Assembly: GCA_020631735.1 (NCBI GenBank)
Contig: CM036201.1
Location: 78,592,502 to 78,656,501, forward strand
Origin: Saccharum officinarum
Taxonomy: Eukaryota; Streptophyta; Magnoliopsida; Poales; Poaceae
DNA: 64,000 nt
Direction of reading: 5' to 3'
Position 1 is the stretch's first letter. The number at the start of each line of letters is the position of its first letter. This document shows positions 1 to 11,292 of the stretch, in pieces. Below the pieces are notes generated by a model. The model saw only the letters and a program-made list of their open reading frames with translations. It was not told the origin of the DNA and did no database searches. The translations under genes and the position numbers were made by a program.

Positions 1-357
1 CGCCGCCGTCGGGGAGACGCGTCCGAACGAGGAGTAGGAGGACGAGGACGACGACGGCGCGCCCGCGTAGTAGGCGGCGCCGTCGAGGTCGTGGTCGGCG
101 ACGTTGGAGTCGCGGCCGGTGAGCTCCTGCACGATGGCGCGGAACTCCTCGGCGCTGGCGGTGAGCTTCATGGGGCTGGAGATGTACACCACCTTGATCC
201 CCTTATTGCCTCTGCCTCCGCCGCCGCCCTGCCTGGCCCCGGACCCGGCGGCGCCGCCGCCCTTCCTCCCGGCGGGGTGGTGGTGCACCGGCGGCTTGGA
301 GATGCCGTTGCTGTGGCTGTGGTGGTGCCCGTGCTGCACGCCCAGCTTGCTGTCCAT
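1..357 (-). CDS. VQ-motif protein, C-terminus beyond the window
   Basis: The minus-strand frame opens at ATG 357-355 and runs without a stop to base 1, giving 119 codons, so the 3' end is missing. The N-terminus is His/Ser- and Gly-rich. It is followed by a basic patch leading into KVVYISSPMKL and then the VQ signature FRAIVQELTG at residues 72-81 (F72, V76, Q77, L79, T80, G81). A Ser-rich tract follows. VQ proteins are small plant nuclear cofactors that bind WRKY transcription factors through this motif, usually in stress or plastid signalling; that role is family knowledge, not shown here. Upstream lies a clear TATA box. No intron is seen, which fits the mostly intronless family. The VQ class is secure; which paralogue this is cannot be said. 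Confidence 0.9.
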   Translation of the reverse strand, partial: MDSKLGVQHGHHHSHSNGISKPPVHHHPAGRKGGGAAGSGARQGGGGGRGNKGIKVVYISSPMKLTASAEEFRAIVQELTGRDSNVADHDLDGAAYYAGAPSSSSSSYSSFGRVSPTAA

Positions 358-540
358 GTTCTCAGCTTGCTATCCGTTGAACGTACGGCCGGCCTAGCTA
401 GCTACGTGCGTCCGCAACCGATGATGGCTGAATCAAATTAAGCTGCTGCTGAGGGTTATATTAGTTGGAATCAAATAAAGCAGCTGGGTCGTCTCTGGAC
501 TTGTGTAGTGATGGGAAGGGGTTGGGGGTGTTTGCCCGCG

Positions 541-548
541 TTTATATA
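541..548 (-). promoter_or_regulatory. TATA box of the VQ gene
   Basis: The minus strand reads TATATAAA in a GC-rich setting about 185 nt upstream of the VQ start codon. A start of transcription about 30 nt downstream would leave a 5' leader of roughly 150 nt. Position and sequence fit a plant core promoter; no transcript evidence is available. Confidence 0.6.
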
Positions 549-559
549 GGCTGCGTGGC

Positions 560-2270
560 GCTGGCGCCGCAAATATTGCTTTTGTTTAGGGGAGGTGATA
601 GCTTTTGTTCCTAGATCAGTGCTGCTGCGGCGGTGGATTGACCCGTGCAGGTTCCGGGAATCTGCAGTGGTTTTTGTGGGAGTGGGAGGGAATTGGGGCA
701 CATGCGGGTTTTGTTTCGGGCCGATCGATCGAGTTGGACGGTCACCGGTGTGACGGTTTCTTGCTCAGCTTGGAACTTGGATTGCGAGAGTTGGTGAGAT
801 CGGCGACCTGGATGCGAAGGTTCCTGGAAGAAAAGGGGCGCAGGAGATGTCGACATGCATCAGGACGTTACCACTTTACTTGTGGGAGAGAGAGAATAAG
901 CTCGATCAGCACTTCAGCAGGAGGATGAGCCCTGTCGCGTACGAGCCCAACAAGAGTCGTCGGTCTTGCGGTCCATGCACGACTCTGAGGAGCCTACAGT
1001 AGGTGTTTTTCGTTGGAGGGGGGAGGCGACGACATCCGAGGCGATCTCGACGCTGTCTGCGCGCATCATCAGCGCCTGCTCACATAGTAGGAGTCTAGTA
1101 GAAAAACTTTTTTTTTATAAGCTAGTAGAGGAATTTGGGATCGAAGGCGCGTGCGCTCGTGCGGTGCGATTTTTCCGCCCCAGGCAATCTGGGATTCAAG
1201 CGCACACACGGGATCGAGTTCCTTCTTTGCTCTACACGTCTGTCGATTTCAGTTCCCACCTCACGTCACGTACCGCGAAATGAAATGAATGAAGCGCGGC
1301 CTGATTGGACGACTTGGTTGCGTGCGTCCATGCTGACATCATATTTTTTGAGGTCCATGCATTTATTTTACTATATCTATGTGTTGTGCCATCTGAGTCT
1401 CTGACCCGTATCACTGTATGTTCACACACTATAATTAAGCACTCGATGACTTTGATCTACACAGTACACTGACACAGCTGTATGCTATATGATCACACCG
1501 TTTCAGGTGCATCCATTTATTAATGTGCTCTCTAACCCGTACATTATTGTCTAAGGTGTTATATACTCAACATTCAGCTGGCGAGGTGTAGTACATTTAG
1601 GATTGTGCAAAATACCTGATACCAATTCCCGAACCCAAAATACATGATCACAATTTTAGATAGTAATTGTAAAAACCCCGATTTAGTTCGGGTAGCTCGC
1701 ACATCAAAATTCAAAAAAGCTTCTCTAAGTGTGGTTTTCATCTTTTAGTTTATTTTCTCGTAAGCTAGCTTTTAAAAAGCCAGGTCAAGAGCTGAGTTGT
1801 TTTGTTTCAGCATAGCTGAAATAGAAACAAACAAGCCTCCTCCTACCTTTGGAATTTGGTGGGCCCTTTGAAATATTAACTCATCTCAGATGAGGTGGTG
1901 CATCGTGAGTTCAATCTACAAATGTAGTGGAATTATGTTATCCCTTACGTTTGTACTAATTATTAATGAGGAGGTGGTGAGGAATAATGATCAACTTGTT
2001 CTATTTCATAAACCAAAGAAAAAAGTGAGAATCGAGAAGATGATGGACCACACTATTCCTCAAATCAAACATACTGTAGTACTCCATCTTGTCTTGACCT
2101 TTTCGTTCCTCACTTATAAGCTTGAGTCTTCATTATATTGTCTAATGATAAGGTGGAGTTTGGGGATTTGCCCCCAGTACATGTGGCAACTTTACTACCA
2201 TGCATCACTTCATCAGTCCTCGACCGCATTATACTAAAATAATCAACGATGACAAGTACATGAATCTATG
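560..2270. other. Intergenic, no gene recognised
   Basis: This stretch is upstream of the VQ gene. Several open frames of 60-115 codons occur, but none has a recognisable domain, a splice pattern or GC-rich exon-like composition. Composition shifts from GC-rich (promoter side) to AT-rich after about 1300. Confidence 0.6.
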
Positions 2271-2273
2271 CCA

Positions 2274-2500
2274 CGTTTGGTTTGGATGTTAAAGTTTAAT
2301 AAACACTGTAGCATTTTCGTCTTATTTGACAAAAAGTTTTCAATCTTGGACTAATTAGGCTTAATAGATTCGTCTCGTAAATTACTCCTAATCTGTGCCA
2401 ACATGCATGCAATTAGTTTACATTTAGTACTTCATGTATTTGAGGGAACATTGATGTGATGAGAGTTAAACTTTAACTCCTCCAAACCAAACGGGGCCTA
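2274..2500. mobile_element. MITE, copy 1 of a recurring family
   Basis: A short non-coding element bounded by 'cgtttggtttgg' on the left and 'ccaaaccaaacg' on the right, which are inverted copies. Inside is the core 'ggactaattaggcttaata...gattcgtctcg', followed by 'catgcatg...caattagtt'. The same core recurs near 14.5, 15.0, 15.85, 17.95 and 61.5 kb. Terminal inverted repeats without any coding capacity define a MITE; I do not assign a named family. Confidence 0.7.
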
Positions 2501-2526
2501 ATCTGTTTCACTAGTACGAGTATATG

Positions 2527-2690
2527 CGGCCTGTTCACTTGAGCTTATCAGCCCGGCTTATCAGTCATGGTACATTGTTTTTCTCTCACAACAAAACAGT
2601 ATCAGCCGGCTTATCAGCCGCGGAAATCATCAGCCAGCTTACCAGCCGCAGAAACCATTAGCCGAACAGAGTGATGAGTTTATCAGTCCA
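2527..2690. repeat. Degenerate MITE-like repeat ('cttatcagcc' family)
   Basis: The segment contains repeated 'gcttatcagcc/agcttaccagcc' words and ends in 'agccgaacaga'. Related sequence ('tttttctcttacaacaaa...cagtcggcttatcagc', 'cagccacaataaaccagc') recurs around 14150-14270 and 55655-55760. Non-coding and dispersed, so probably the remains of a small DNA transposon. Confidence 0.45.
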
Positions 2691-3230
2691 ATCTCTCGTA
2701 TAGACGTTAGCTAGGTCAAACACCATGTGCAAGTTTATCATGCGGTACACACCAATAATATCTTCACGAGGCACGTACCCCACCAGGCCACCAGCTATAT
2801 GCCTATTTGTATGACGACCTGATCAGATTCAACGCATCATATATATAATCAAAACAAAGGTCACATTTATAGACTGTGATAGTTTGATTTGGCCTCGAAA
2901 ATAACAACCGGTCGAGCAGATGCACTGGCTGACGACACGCCAAGTCTCCAACACTCCGGTGGTATGTGCTCATTCCGTCCTAATTATAAGTTATTTAAAT
3001 TCTTTTGAGATTCAAAACATCTCAGATTTAATTAAAATTACAGAAAAAATACAAAGATTTATAACATCAAATAGGTATATATTATAAAAATATAATTACC
3101 GAAGAATCTAATGATACTAATTATACAATAAACGTTATTATTTTATTATATAAATTTGCATTGTGTGTAACAAGTTGATAAAACATCACTAAGACTGGCC
3201 TAACTAGTTGATCTAAATGGAGCATAATCC

Positions 3231-3403
3231 AAATAGACGGTACTTAAAGTAGCTCATGAATTGGCTCACTTATTAGCTAGGCATCATACGGGCACCTGGA
3301 GAGAACAGGCGCCTGTGTGCCCGCGTCACGATGATTGTAATCTTTCGCTTGGTTAATTAAAGCTCTCTTTACCCCGAAAAAAATAGACAGTACTTAAAAG
3401 TAG
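3231..3403 (+). mobile_element. 5'-truncated LINE 3' end with target-site duplication
   Basis: About 128 bp (3253-3380) ends in 'gctctctttaccccg' plus an A run, the typical 3' tail of grass LINEs. It is flanked by near-identical ~22-bp direct repeats at 3231-3252 and 3381-3403 (beginning aaatagac, ending gtag, with one substitution and one extra A). A long direct repeat ending at an A tail is the mark of target-primed reverse transcription. No coding sequence remains. Confidence 0.7.
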
Positions 3404-3852
3404 TAATACTTCTGGTCCAAGATTGCGTCTCCATTTGCCACATATCTGTATCAGTTGTTAGTAAAACAGGCACCTGCGAGGTAGTTTCTGCTGGCGTCCC
3501 GGCTCCCGCACACATGCATATGCGAGGTCAGAAGTTAAGAGTTCCCTCAAGACGACTGTCTTCTGCTTAATTTGAACGGCGACTCCGATCCATGGCAGTT
3601 CATACTCCATACATACCTGAAATGTACGTGCGCGCGTGCATGATTTTGCACAGGATGGAAGCTCCAGCAAAACTCTACCACCCCAAATACGCGTGCCAAG
3701 CAAGTGGAACCAAATGCAATAAAAGCTGCGTGTCTTGCCATGCCAGCGCGGCAGCGACACATTGGACGGGCGCAACGGGTAGCGTCGTCGTCGATCAATT
3801 TGTGTTGGCAGCACGTGTGGTAGAAGTCGCGCGCAACGAAATTTTTTTATTT

Positions 3853-4110
3853 TTAGCCCAAATTTGAAACAAATTTTAAATTTAACCCGCATTTGAATTT
3901 TTTTTAAATCTAACCCGTTTGGCCCCGCCACCATGCACGGCGGGGCAAATGCACTGAACCCCGCCATGCATGGTGGCGGGGTACAGGTCCCACGTGGCGG
4001 GGGACGTGGCAAAGCCACCCGGGCGTACCCCGCCATGACGCATGGCGGGGTACTCCAAACCCGCCACCCATCATGGCGGGTTACACCCCGCCGCCCATCA
4101 TGGCGGGGCA
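3853..4110 (+). repeat. Left terminal inverted repeat of the MULE
   Basis: The first ~170 bp are almost identical to the reverse complement of 13550-13719, and the match continues with indels to about 4110. The repeat contains several small palindromes built from CCCCGCC-ATG...CAT-GGCGGGG. Just inside it (about 4112-4123) is the A/T-rich word 'ctaaataaaagc', a possible TATA-like element driving the transposase gene inward. Confidence 0.85.
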
Positions 4111-5195
4111 CGGCCTAAATAAAAGCCGCGCCCCGCCACGCCCGCTCGGCCGCGCCCGTCCTCCGCACCACCGCCTCACCGCCGCCGCCGTCGCCATCGC
4201 CCCCACCGACGCCTCACCGCCGCCGGAGCCGCCACCGACGCCCCGAGCGCCGCCACCGTCGCCCAGAGCTCCTCCCCCGCGCCCCGCCGCGCCGCCGCCG
4301 CCGCTGCCGCCCCGCCGCGCCGCCGTCACCGCCGGTGCCGCTCCCCGCCGCCGCTGCCGCTCCCCGCCGCCGCTGCCGAGCCCGTCGTGCCGCCGCTGCC
4401 GCCGTCCGCGCCGCCGCTGCCGCCGTTCGCGCCGCCGCGCCGTCCCCGCGTCCCGGCCGCCGCGGCCCCGCCGCCACACGTCCCCTGCCACCGCGCCCCC
4501 GCCGCGTCCCCGGCCGCCGTTCCCTCGCCGCCACCCCGGCCGCCGACCGTCGCACCCCGGCACGCCGCCGTCCGGCCAACCTCGTCGCGCCGCTGCAACC
4601 TGTTTTACGGTAATTTTTTTATTTTGTCGTTACTATTATTTATTTGTAGTAAGTATTATTTAGTTAATATTATTTATTTAGTTAGTTATTTAATATTCTT
4701 TGTAGTTATTTAGTTAGTTATTGAATTAGTTATATATTTATTTAATTAGTTATTTATTATTCTTTAGTTGTTATTTAACATTACTTATTTAGTTAGTTAT
4801 TGAATTATTTAGTTAGTTATTTAGTTATTTAGTTAGTTAATATTATTTGTAGTTAGTTAGTTGGTTAGTTAATATTATTTGTAGTTAGTTAGTTATTTAG
4901 TTAGATAACTATTAATATTAGTTATTTAGTTAGTTAACGATCATTTGTAGTTAACGATTTTTTTTTGATAGTTAGCTAATATTAGGTTTTAGTTAATCGG
5001 TTGTTATTAGTTATTCAGTTATTAGTTAATTAGTTAACGATTATTAGTTATTCGGATGTTATTAGTTAATATTAGTTATTTAGATATTAAATAAGTTAGT
5101 TACGTGGTAGGTAAGTAAAGTTAGTTAGTTAGTTATGTTGTAATTAGTGCTACCATATTGGTCAGTTGATAATCGGATGTCAAATCGTTTTGTAG
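4111..5195 (+). other. Transposase leader: GC-rich tract then AT-rich intron
   Basis: 4120-4605 is almost pure C/G with CCG and CGC triplets. Long open frames exist here on both strands, but they are Pro/Arg/Ala low-complexity translations. 4610-5195 is an AT-rich run of ttagttag/ttatttag words. A donor 'acg|gtaatt' at 4610 and an acceptor 'ttttgtag' ending at 5195, directly before the transposase ATG, suggest a ~586-nt 5'-UTR intron. Confidence 0.55.
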
Positions 5196-7961
5196 ATGGA
5201 TTACGGTGTAAGAGTTTTTTACGGAGGAAGTGTTAGGAGCGAGGATTGCCAGTTTGAGGATATGTATGAAGAATTGGAATGGTTTGATGGCACCCCTAGT
5301 TTTCTGGATCTATATGACCGTTTGAGTTTGAAGTTTGGCGAGGCTTTCACACTAAAGGGTAGGTTCGATGTTGGAAAGAATAGGGCACACTATGTGATGA
5401 TGGACTTGTGCAACCAAGCAGAGTGGTCCCGATACAATAGGGTCATCCAAGGTTCGAATGTCGGCATGGCTGAGTTGGTGCTGGAGAATGTTGAGAATGA
5501 GGAGCCGTCCTTCGACAGTGGTACTCTAGGAGATTGTGGTGTGCAGATGCAACAAACTATGAAGAGTATGAACTTGGATGGTAATTTGACGCAGGAGCGG
5601 GTTCATTCTCCTCCAGTTGGTCATATAAGCAATGATTTTAATGTAGACGAGTTTGAACAGGAGGAGGAGGAGGCGGCAGAGGAGGAAATGATTGGTGATG
5701 ATGTTAGCACTGATTCTGACGATTCAGGAAATGAGGAAGGAGGTCCACATGCCATGCGAGCACCGGTTGAAGCCATGTGTACACCAGTTCGTGGCATGCC
5801 CTCGGGAGTACCGCTTGAGGTACTTCATGGCATGCAGAGTCAGGGCACATTAGCCACCTGTTATCCAGATGATGGAGTGGAATATGAAGGATGGAGCAGG
5901 GTTAGGGAGCCACAAGAATACGTTGCACCACCCTCTTATACATCGGCAGAGCTTACACAGCTGAGGGAGGCTGGCTTGCCCTTTACCGGTGTGCTAAATT
6001 ATAACGATGTAAGTATGTCGCATATGGCAGTTTGTGACATGGGTTTGCAGATGTGTAAGGAATCATTGTACAACCATAAAAATTTAATATTGAGGAAGGG
6101 AATGCTTTTCAATACGATGTCTGAGATGAAGTTGTTCCTTCAGGACTATGTTGTGTATCATCATAGGCCTTACACGGTTCGACATTCTGACAAGGAGGTA
6201 AAATTCCACATATTATGTAAGGCTGGATTCCCGTGCTCGTGGAAGTTGAATGCACGAAAGAGGCGGAGTGATGGTAAGTGGAAGGTAACTTCAGTGGAAT
6301 AGCCGCACAGATGCCAAACTAATGAGGGTAAAAGGTACCATCCGCAGTTGACGGCTCGGTACCTAGCCCGTCGTATATTGGGTCTTGTAAATAAGGACAA
6401 CGACGTATCGGTGTCTTTCTTGCAGGAGACCATAGTCACATTTGTTGGGTATGAGGTCACGTATGGAAAGGCTTGGCGGGCAAAGCAAATTGCCCTGGCA
6501 ATTCGCTGGGGTAGTTGGGAGGAAGCCTATAACAGGGTTCCACGCATTTTGTGTGCGATGGAACACTTCAACCCTGGCATGAGATCGTTCATATACACAG
6601 GAGGGTTGTATCTTCAGAACCCGTTGAGGCATATTCTGTACCGTGTGTTCTGGTATTTCGATCAGTGCAAACATGCATTTCAGTATTGTCGGCCAGTTGT
6701 TCTTGTTGACGGCACGTTCCTCACCGGCAAATACAGGGGCACATTGATGATGGCTGCTGCTGTAGACCCAGAGAACCAGATAGTGCCAATGGCTTTTGCT
6801 TTGGCGGAGGGGGAAAATAATGATTCATGGTCATGGTTTATGCGTCTGCTCCGTGTTCATGTGCTTGGCCCTTCTCGCACCATTTGTCTGATTTCGGACC
6901 GTCACATTGGAATTCTTAATGCAGCCGTTGAACACATTGATGGTCACCCGTCCCTAGTGCACCGTTGGTGCATGCGGCATTTTGCCGCCAATTTCTGGCG
7001 ACGTCAACGCAAGAAGGATGTGGCTGACAAGTTAAAGGAGCTTTGTAATAAACGTACGGAACGCGAGTTCAACGAGACTATGGCAGAACTAGAGAAGATG
7101 CTCAACCAAGCTGGCAAGGCATGGTTAGACCAGCAGATGGAAAATAAAGCCAAGTGGGCATTAGCATATGATGAGGGCGGCTTCCGGTATGGCATCATGA
7201 CAACAAACTCCTCTGAGTCTTTCAATCGTGTGTTCAAAGGCGTTCGATCTCTCCCAGTGTCTGGTATTGTTGAGTTCTCTTTTAGGAAGTGCAATGAGTA
7301 TTTTGTTAAGCGGTATGGCCTAGCCCTGAGGAATGAAGAGGAGTTTGGAAGATGGGGGAAGGCTGCACACGAATATTTGAAGGAGGCTGAGGAATTGGCC
7401 AAACAACAGGTTGCCGAGGCTTATGGACGGGACATGCTTGTTTTCTGCGTACGAGCTAGAGGGGGCACAAACCTGGGCGGTGAACGATTTGGTGGCCGAA
7501 CGTACCGTGTCGATCTTGATAAAGTAGAATGCAGTTGCAACGTCCCTCAGATCATGCATGCCCCTTGCTCACACATGATCACCTCTTGTTGGCTTAGAGG
7601 TTTTGACCACACAGTAGCACCATACATGTCACCCTTGTATCTCCGTGCCAACACCCTCAAAGTTTGGGAGAAGAGTTTCGAGTCATACCTTGACGAGTCG
7701 CAGTGGCCTCCATATTATGGTGAGGACTACGCGCCTTATCCGGACCTGAAGAAGGTAGGGAAGGGAAGGAGGAAGAAGAAGCGACTGAAAGGCGATATGG
7801 ACAATATGAAAGGTTACGGCGCCGACATGTATGGTGGCGGGGACTTTGACGAAGAACGTGCGCAGAACCTTTGCTCCATTTGCAAGAATCCTGGTCATAA
7901 CGCTAGATTTCATAGGCGGGCGAGACAAGAGGTGGTTTATATTGTAAACATGCATTTATGA
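5196..7961 (+). pseudogene. mudrA: MURA-type MULE transposase, one premature stop
   Basis: Two open stretches (5196-6302 and 6348-7961) share one reading frame and are separated only by TAG at 6300-6302, so the parent gene is a single ~921-codon frame. The N-terminal part is acidic (E/D run near codon 160) and ends in a MuDR-like zone. The C-terminal part has the MULE transposase core: LVDGTF (first Asp), LISDRHIGI (second Asp) and TTNSSESFN (Glu candidate). A SWIM zinc finger follows (CSCN...APCSHM) and then a zinc knuckle (CSICKNPGHNARFH). It would cut and join the element's ends in the nucleus. The TAG falls just before a conserved TNEGKRYHPQLTARYLARRI block and probably replaced CAG or TGG. 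The rest is intact, so decay is recent. Confidence 0.9.
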
Positions 7962-8072
7962 TATTTTAATCTTCAAATGTACTTGTCTTTGTCTTTTTAT
8001 AACGTTATTAATTGTTCTAATGTTATTAATGTTGTCTTTGTTTTTTCAAACAGGCAGGTTCAGGGTTGCAAG

Positions 8073-10778
8073 ATGGAGGCGCGGGCTCCTCATCCGCGCT
8101 TTAGCCTCATTGAGGCGGACTACGACAAGGACCACTGGGCCCAGGCCTTGTCAGAGAAGCAGAGGCCGTTGCGTGCGCTTCGTGTTCGCACGCACCGCGT
8201 ACATAGCTGGGACGAGCGATACGCGACCTACATACAGCGGGCAAGCTTCCTTGAGATCGTTCGGGTCTACAACAGTACACTCCCCACACTAGACCCTGCA
8301 CTTCTTACTGCCTTTGTTGATAGGTAACATTGCATTTTGCATTTATTGTCTTTGTTTTGTAAAATTGGGCCGTCAACTTGCCTATAACCAGAAACTTGTA
8401 ATGATGCAGGTGGAGATCGGAGACGCACACCTTCCACACACCATGTGGGGAAATGACTATCACGATGCAGGATGTCAAGATGATATTGTGTCTCAGTTTG
8501 GCTGGTCATCCGGTGACTGGGGTCGTCGACGAGTCTAATTGGGTAGACTTGGTGAAGCAGTTCTGTGGTAGGAGGCCATCAGAGGCTGAAGTTAAAGGCA
8601 CAAAGTAAGTTCATATTTGCGCCCTATTGAAATCACTAATACAACCATTTCAGCTACATCTATTTTTGTAGAATAATGCTTCAATTGTAATTGCAGGAAG
8701 ACCTCAGGAGTGTCGACGTCATGGATAACCCAGCACTTTGGTGCAGGGCCTCCGATCGGTGCTCCAGATCACGAGGTCGAGGTGTATGCAAAGGTGTGGT
8801 TATGGCACTTCTTGGGCGCTTTCTTGTTCCCCGACTCCTCAGGCGACGGCATCAGCTGGATTTTCTTGAGGATCCTTATCTAGCCACTGGAGAACATTGC
8901 AACCTATAGCTAGGGTACCGCGGTCCTTGCTTGGACATACCGTCAGCTTTGTACCGCCTGTCGTCGCCAGTCGACCAATGCCAACCTAGGTGGCTGCTCG
9001 TACCTACTTCAAGTATGGATTTGGGAGCGTTTTCTGGTTGGGAGGCCTACTAAACCTCCGCATTTGCCTGTGAGTACATACGACTACTTTGATATCTTCA
9101 TACGACTAAAGAGATTAGTGACACCTTGTTTGTGTGACTTGCAGGTTTGGCAGCATGAAGACGTTCTACCCACCGCCCTTTTCATCTGGAAAGACGCTAA
9201 GGTAGTGAGGGGCGAGCTGGAAAGGAGGTACAAGCAGTACACGGATGCGATAGACGTATTGACACACAACTACGTAAGTTATATCCACATTTCCTACTAA
9301 AGGCACTATCAATGAGATTGATACTAAATTAAGTTTTTTTTACTTTGCAGGTAACATGGACACCGTGGTCTAGGTGGGAGCTAGAGGACTACCTTAGTCT
9401 GCGCTGCGAGGAGGAAGGGGACGAGTGGCTTTACGAAGGGTCACTTATCTTCTTCCACGTCGTCGAGATGCACTACCCTTTCAGGGTTTACAGACAGTTC
9501 GGGAGGTTGCAGGGAATTCCACCGCTGTACTCCACCAACACTCAGCTGCATGGGTACGATGCCAATATGTTTATTCTACTTAAGTGCCTCATTTCTAATG
9601 CAATATGGCAATGCAGGATCGATCGAAGGCTTCGGACCACGCAAAAGGATTAGGCGGTGACGCACGAACCACATTTGCTTAATTGGTATAACAGGCATCC
9701 TCGCCACCTCAACGAACTTCCACAGCACCACCCGGCAAGATGGATGGAGTACCTGCAATGGCTGTAGCGAAGTACGAGGACTCATCTCATGGTCCCGTAC
9801 ACCAACATGCCTGCAGATGCGGCCGGTGAGGATGACATCGCCGATGCGTTCGACGATGCGCAAAGGGTGCAAACACAACTTCTTAGGGCCCCTCTAAATA
9901 GATACGTGGTAAGTACTTTACACTTACATCCTCAAGCGAGGTAATGGGTTTCAAAATGATCGAATTAACCTTGTGTGATGTTGTAGGCACAACAGTTGTC
10001 GAACTACTCCGAGGAAGCTTCCAGGCAACTTTTTCGGACTAGGGACGACAAGACCAACCCTCTTCGCGCCTTTGTCAAGGTACTTTTGATAGTAACATTC
10101 GTGACTACAACTCAGTTACCTTTAAAATTCACGCTTAATAATGGTTGTTGTCATCTAAACCTGTAGAGAATGAAAAAAGGCTGCAAAAAGTTGGCTCAGA
10201 AGCTGAGCTGTGCGGACACGCCTTTGGACGTACCTTACAACCCCACGTGGTCCAGGAGCCAGACGATGTCCACCGCAGCTGCTTCTGCTAGCGACACCAG
10301 GGCTGCGTCCTCGTCTATTCGTACTCCGCAGGACAGAGGGAAGGGTCCAGCTGGTACAGACGATGTCGACGAGGCACTTCAGTATGACACGACGAGTGGC
10401 GACGACGACGACGACGATGTTCCCCAGTGGGATTACACCGGTCACGAGGAGATGGGTGCCTCACAGCTATACGGTGCTCCTATTGGTACACAGGGGGTAG
10501 ACTACACACAGCAGGAGAACTACACACCAGCCGAGCAACAAGTCCCTATGCTTTGCTTTTTCTTTAATTCTACTGTTCGTAGCTCAACATTTAGAGTAGC
10601 TCATCAGGTTGCTTGCTTGCAGGGGGCGTCCTCGACGTAACAGTTCGATCGTGGACATAGGCGGCAGCGCGAGAGGCAGCAACGGGACCGCACAGACGTT
10701 GGCTGGAGAAGCAACGTGGTCCCTACGAATCCGAGGAGGCAACGGAGACCACGAGACCCCTACACCCCTGGCGATTAG
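8073..10778 (+). pseudogene. Plant mobile domain (PMD) protein of the MULE
   Basis: Nine exons with GT/AG borders can be traced: 8073-8323, 8410-8604, 8697-9069, 9145-9273, 9351-9553, 9617-9908, 9987-10079, 10167-10541, 10623-10778. They sum to 689 codons in one frame. The product has PMD hallmarks: DRWRSETHTFHTPCGEMTITMQDV, HPVTGVV, an aromatic 'VYAKVWLWHFLGAFLFPDSSGD' block and TWTPWSRWE. An Asp-rich and Arg-rich tail ends in RRPRDPYTPGD. Five in-frame stops interrupt it: TAG at 8881, 8911, 9651 and 9765, and TAA at 10638. PMD proteins exist as host genes (MAIN/MAIL family, linked to silencing of transposons) and as transposon passengers; here the setting is the transposon form. Its job in transposition is unknown to me. 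Confidence 0.85.
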
Positions 10779-10983
10779 TACAGTAGTCATATTTAGCAGG
10801 CGCCGGACACATGTTATCATAGTTATCATAGTTATTTCGATTGGACTCATGTAGTTGGTAACACTCGTTTAATCTTTGGCGTAAACGCAATTCTTCGTGC
10901 CATGGCTTCCGTAAACTTGCTGTAAATGACTCAACATGGCATGTCTGCATTTGTCACACTCAGCTGACGCAAAATGTAGGCAT

Positions 10984-11055
10984 AGTTCCTGCGTGCCCGG
11001 AGTTTTAGGGCCCCCCATGGCGGGGTGGCCCTAAAACTGCGGGCACGCAGGAACT
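10984..11055. repeat. Hairpin between two converging MULE genes
   Basis: Arms 10984-11012 and 11027-11055 are 29-bp inverted copies with one mismatch (16th base, G against C). They are separated by a 14-nt loop that is itself partly palindromic (cccc-atgg-cgggg), resembling the terminal-repeat palindromes. It sits about 205 bp after the PMD stop and 240 bp before the GRF-gene stop, i.e. where the two transcripts would end head-on. It may act as a terminator or processing signal, or be a small nested insertion. Confidence 0.75.
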
Positions 11056-11292
11056 GTAGTAAGAAACTGCATTTATAAACTACACGGATAAACCACACAA
11101 CAATCTTAGTGAGTGGACCAACAAATGAAACGAATGAAGATGTGATAATGAAAATTATTACAATGACATGTTTCAAAGTACAACACTGGCAAACTACACC
11201 ACATAAAGTTTCTAAGCCACTACAAATGACAAACACTAACAACGACGACGTGAAGACGTGACAATGCAAATTATTACAATGACACTAGTACG

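Noticed and set aside
4073..4663. Long overlapping frames on both strands
   Set aside because: They come from a CCG/CGC-rich tract; all six frames give Pro/Arg/Ala/Gly low-complexity sequence.
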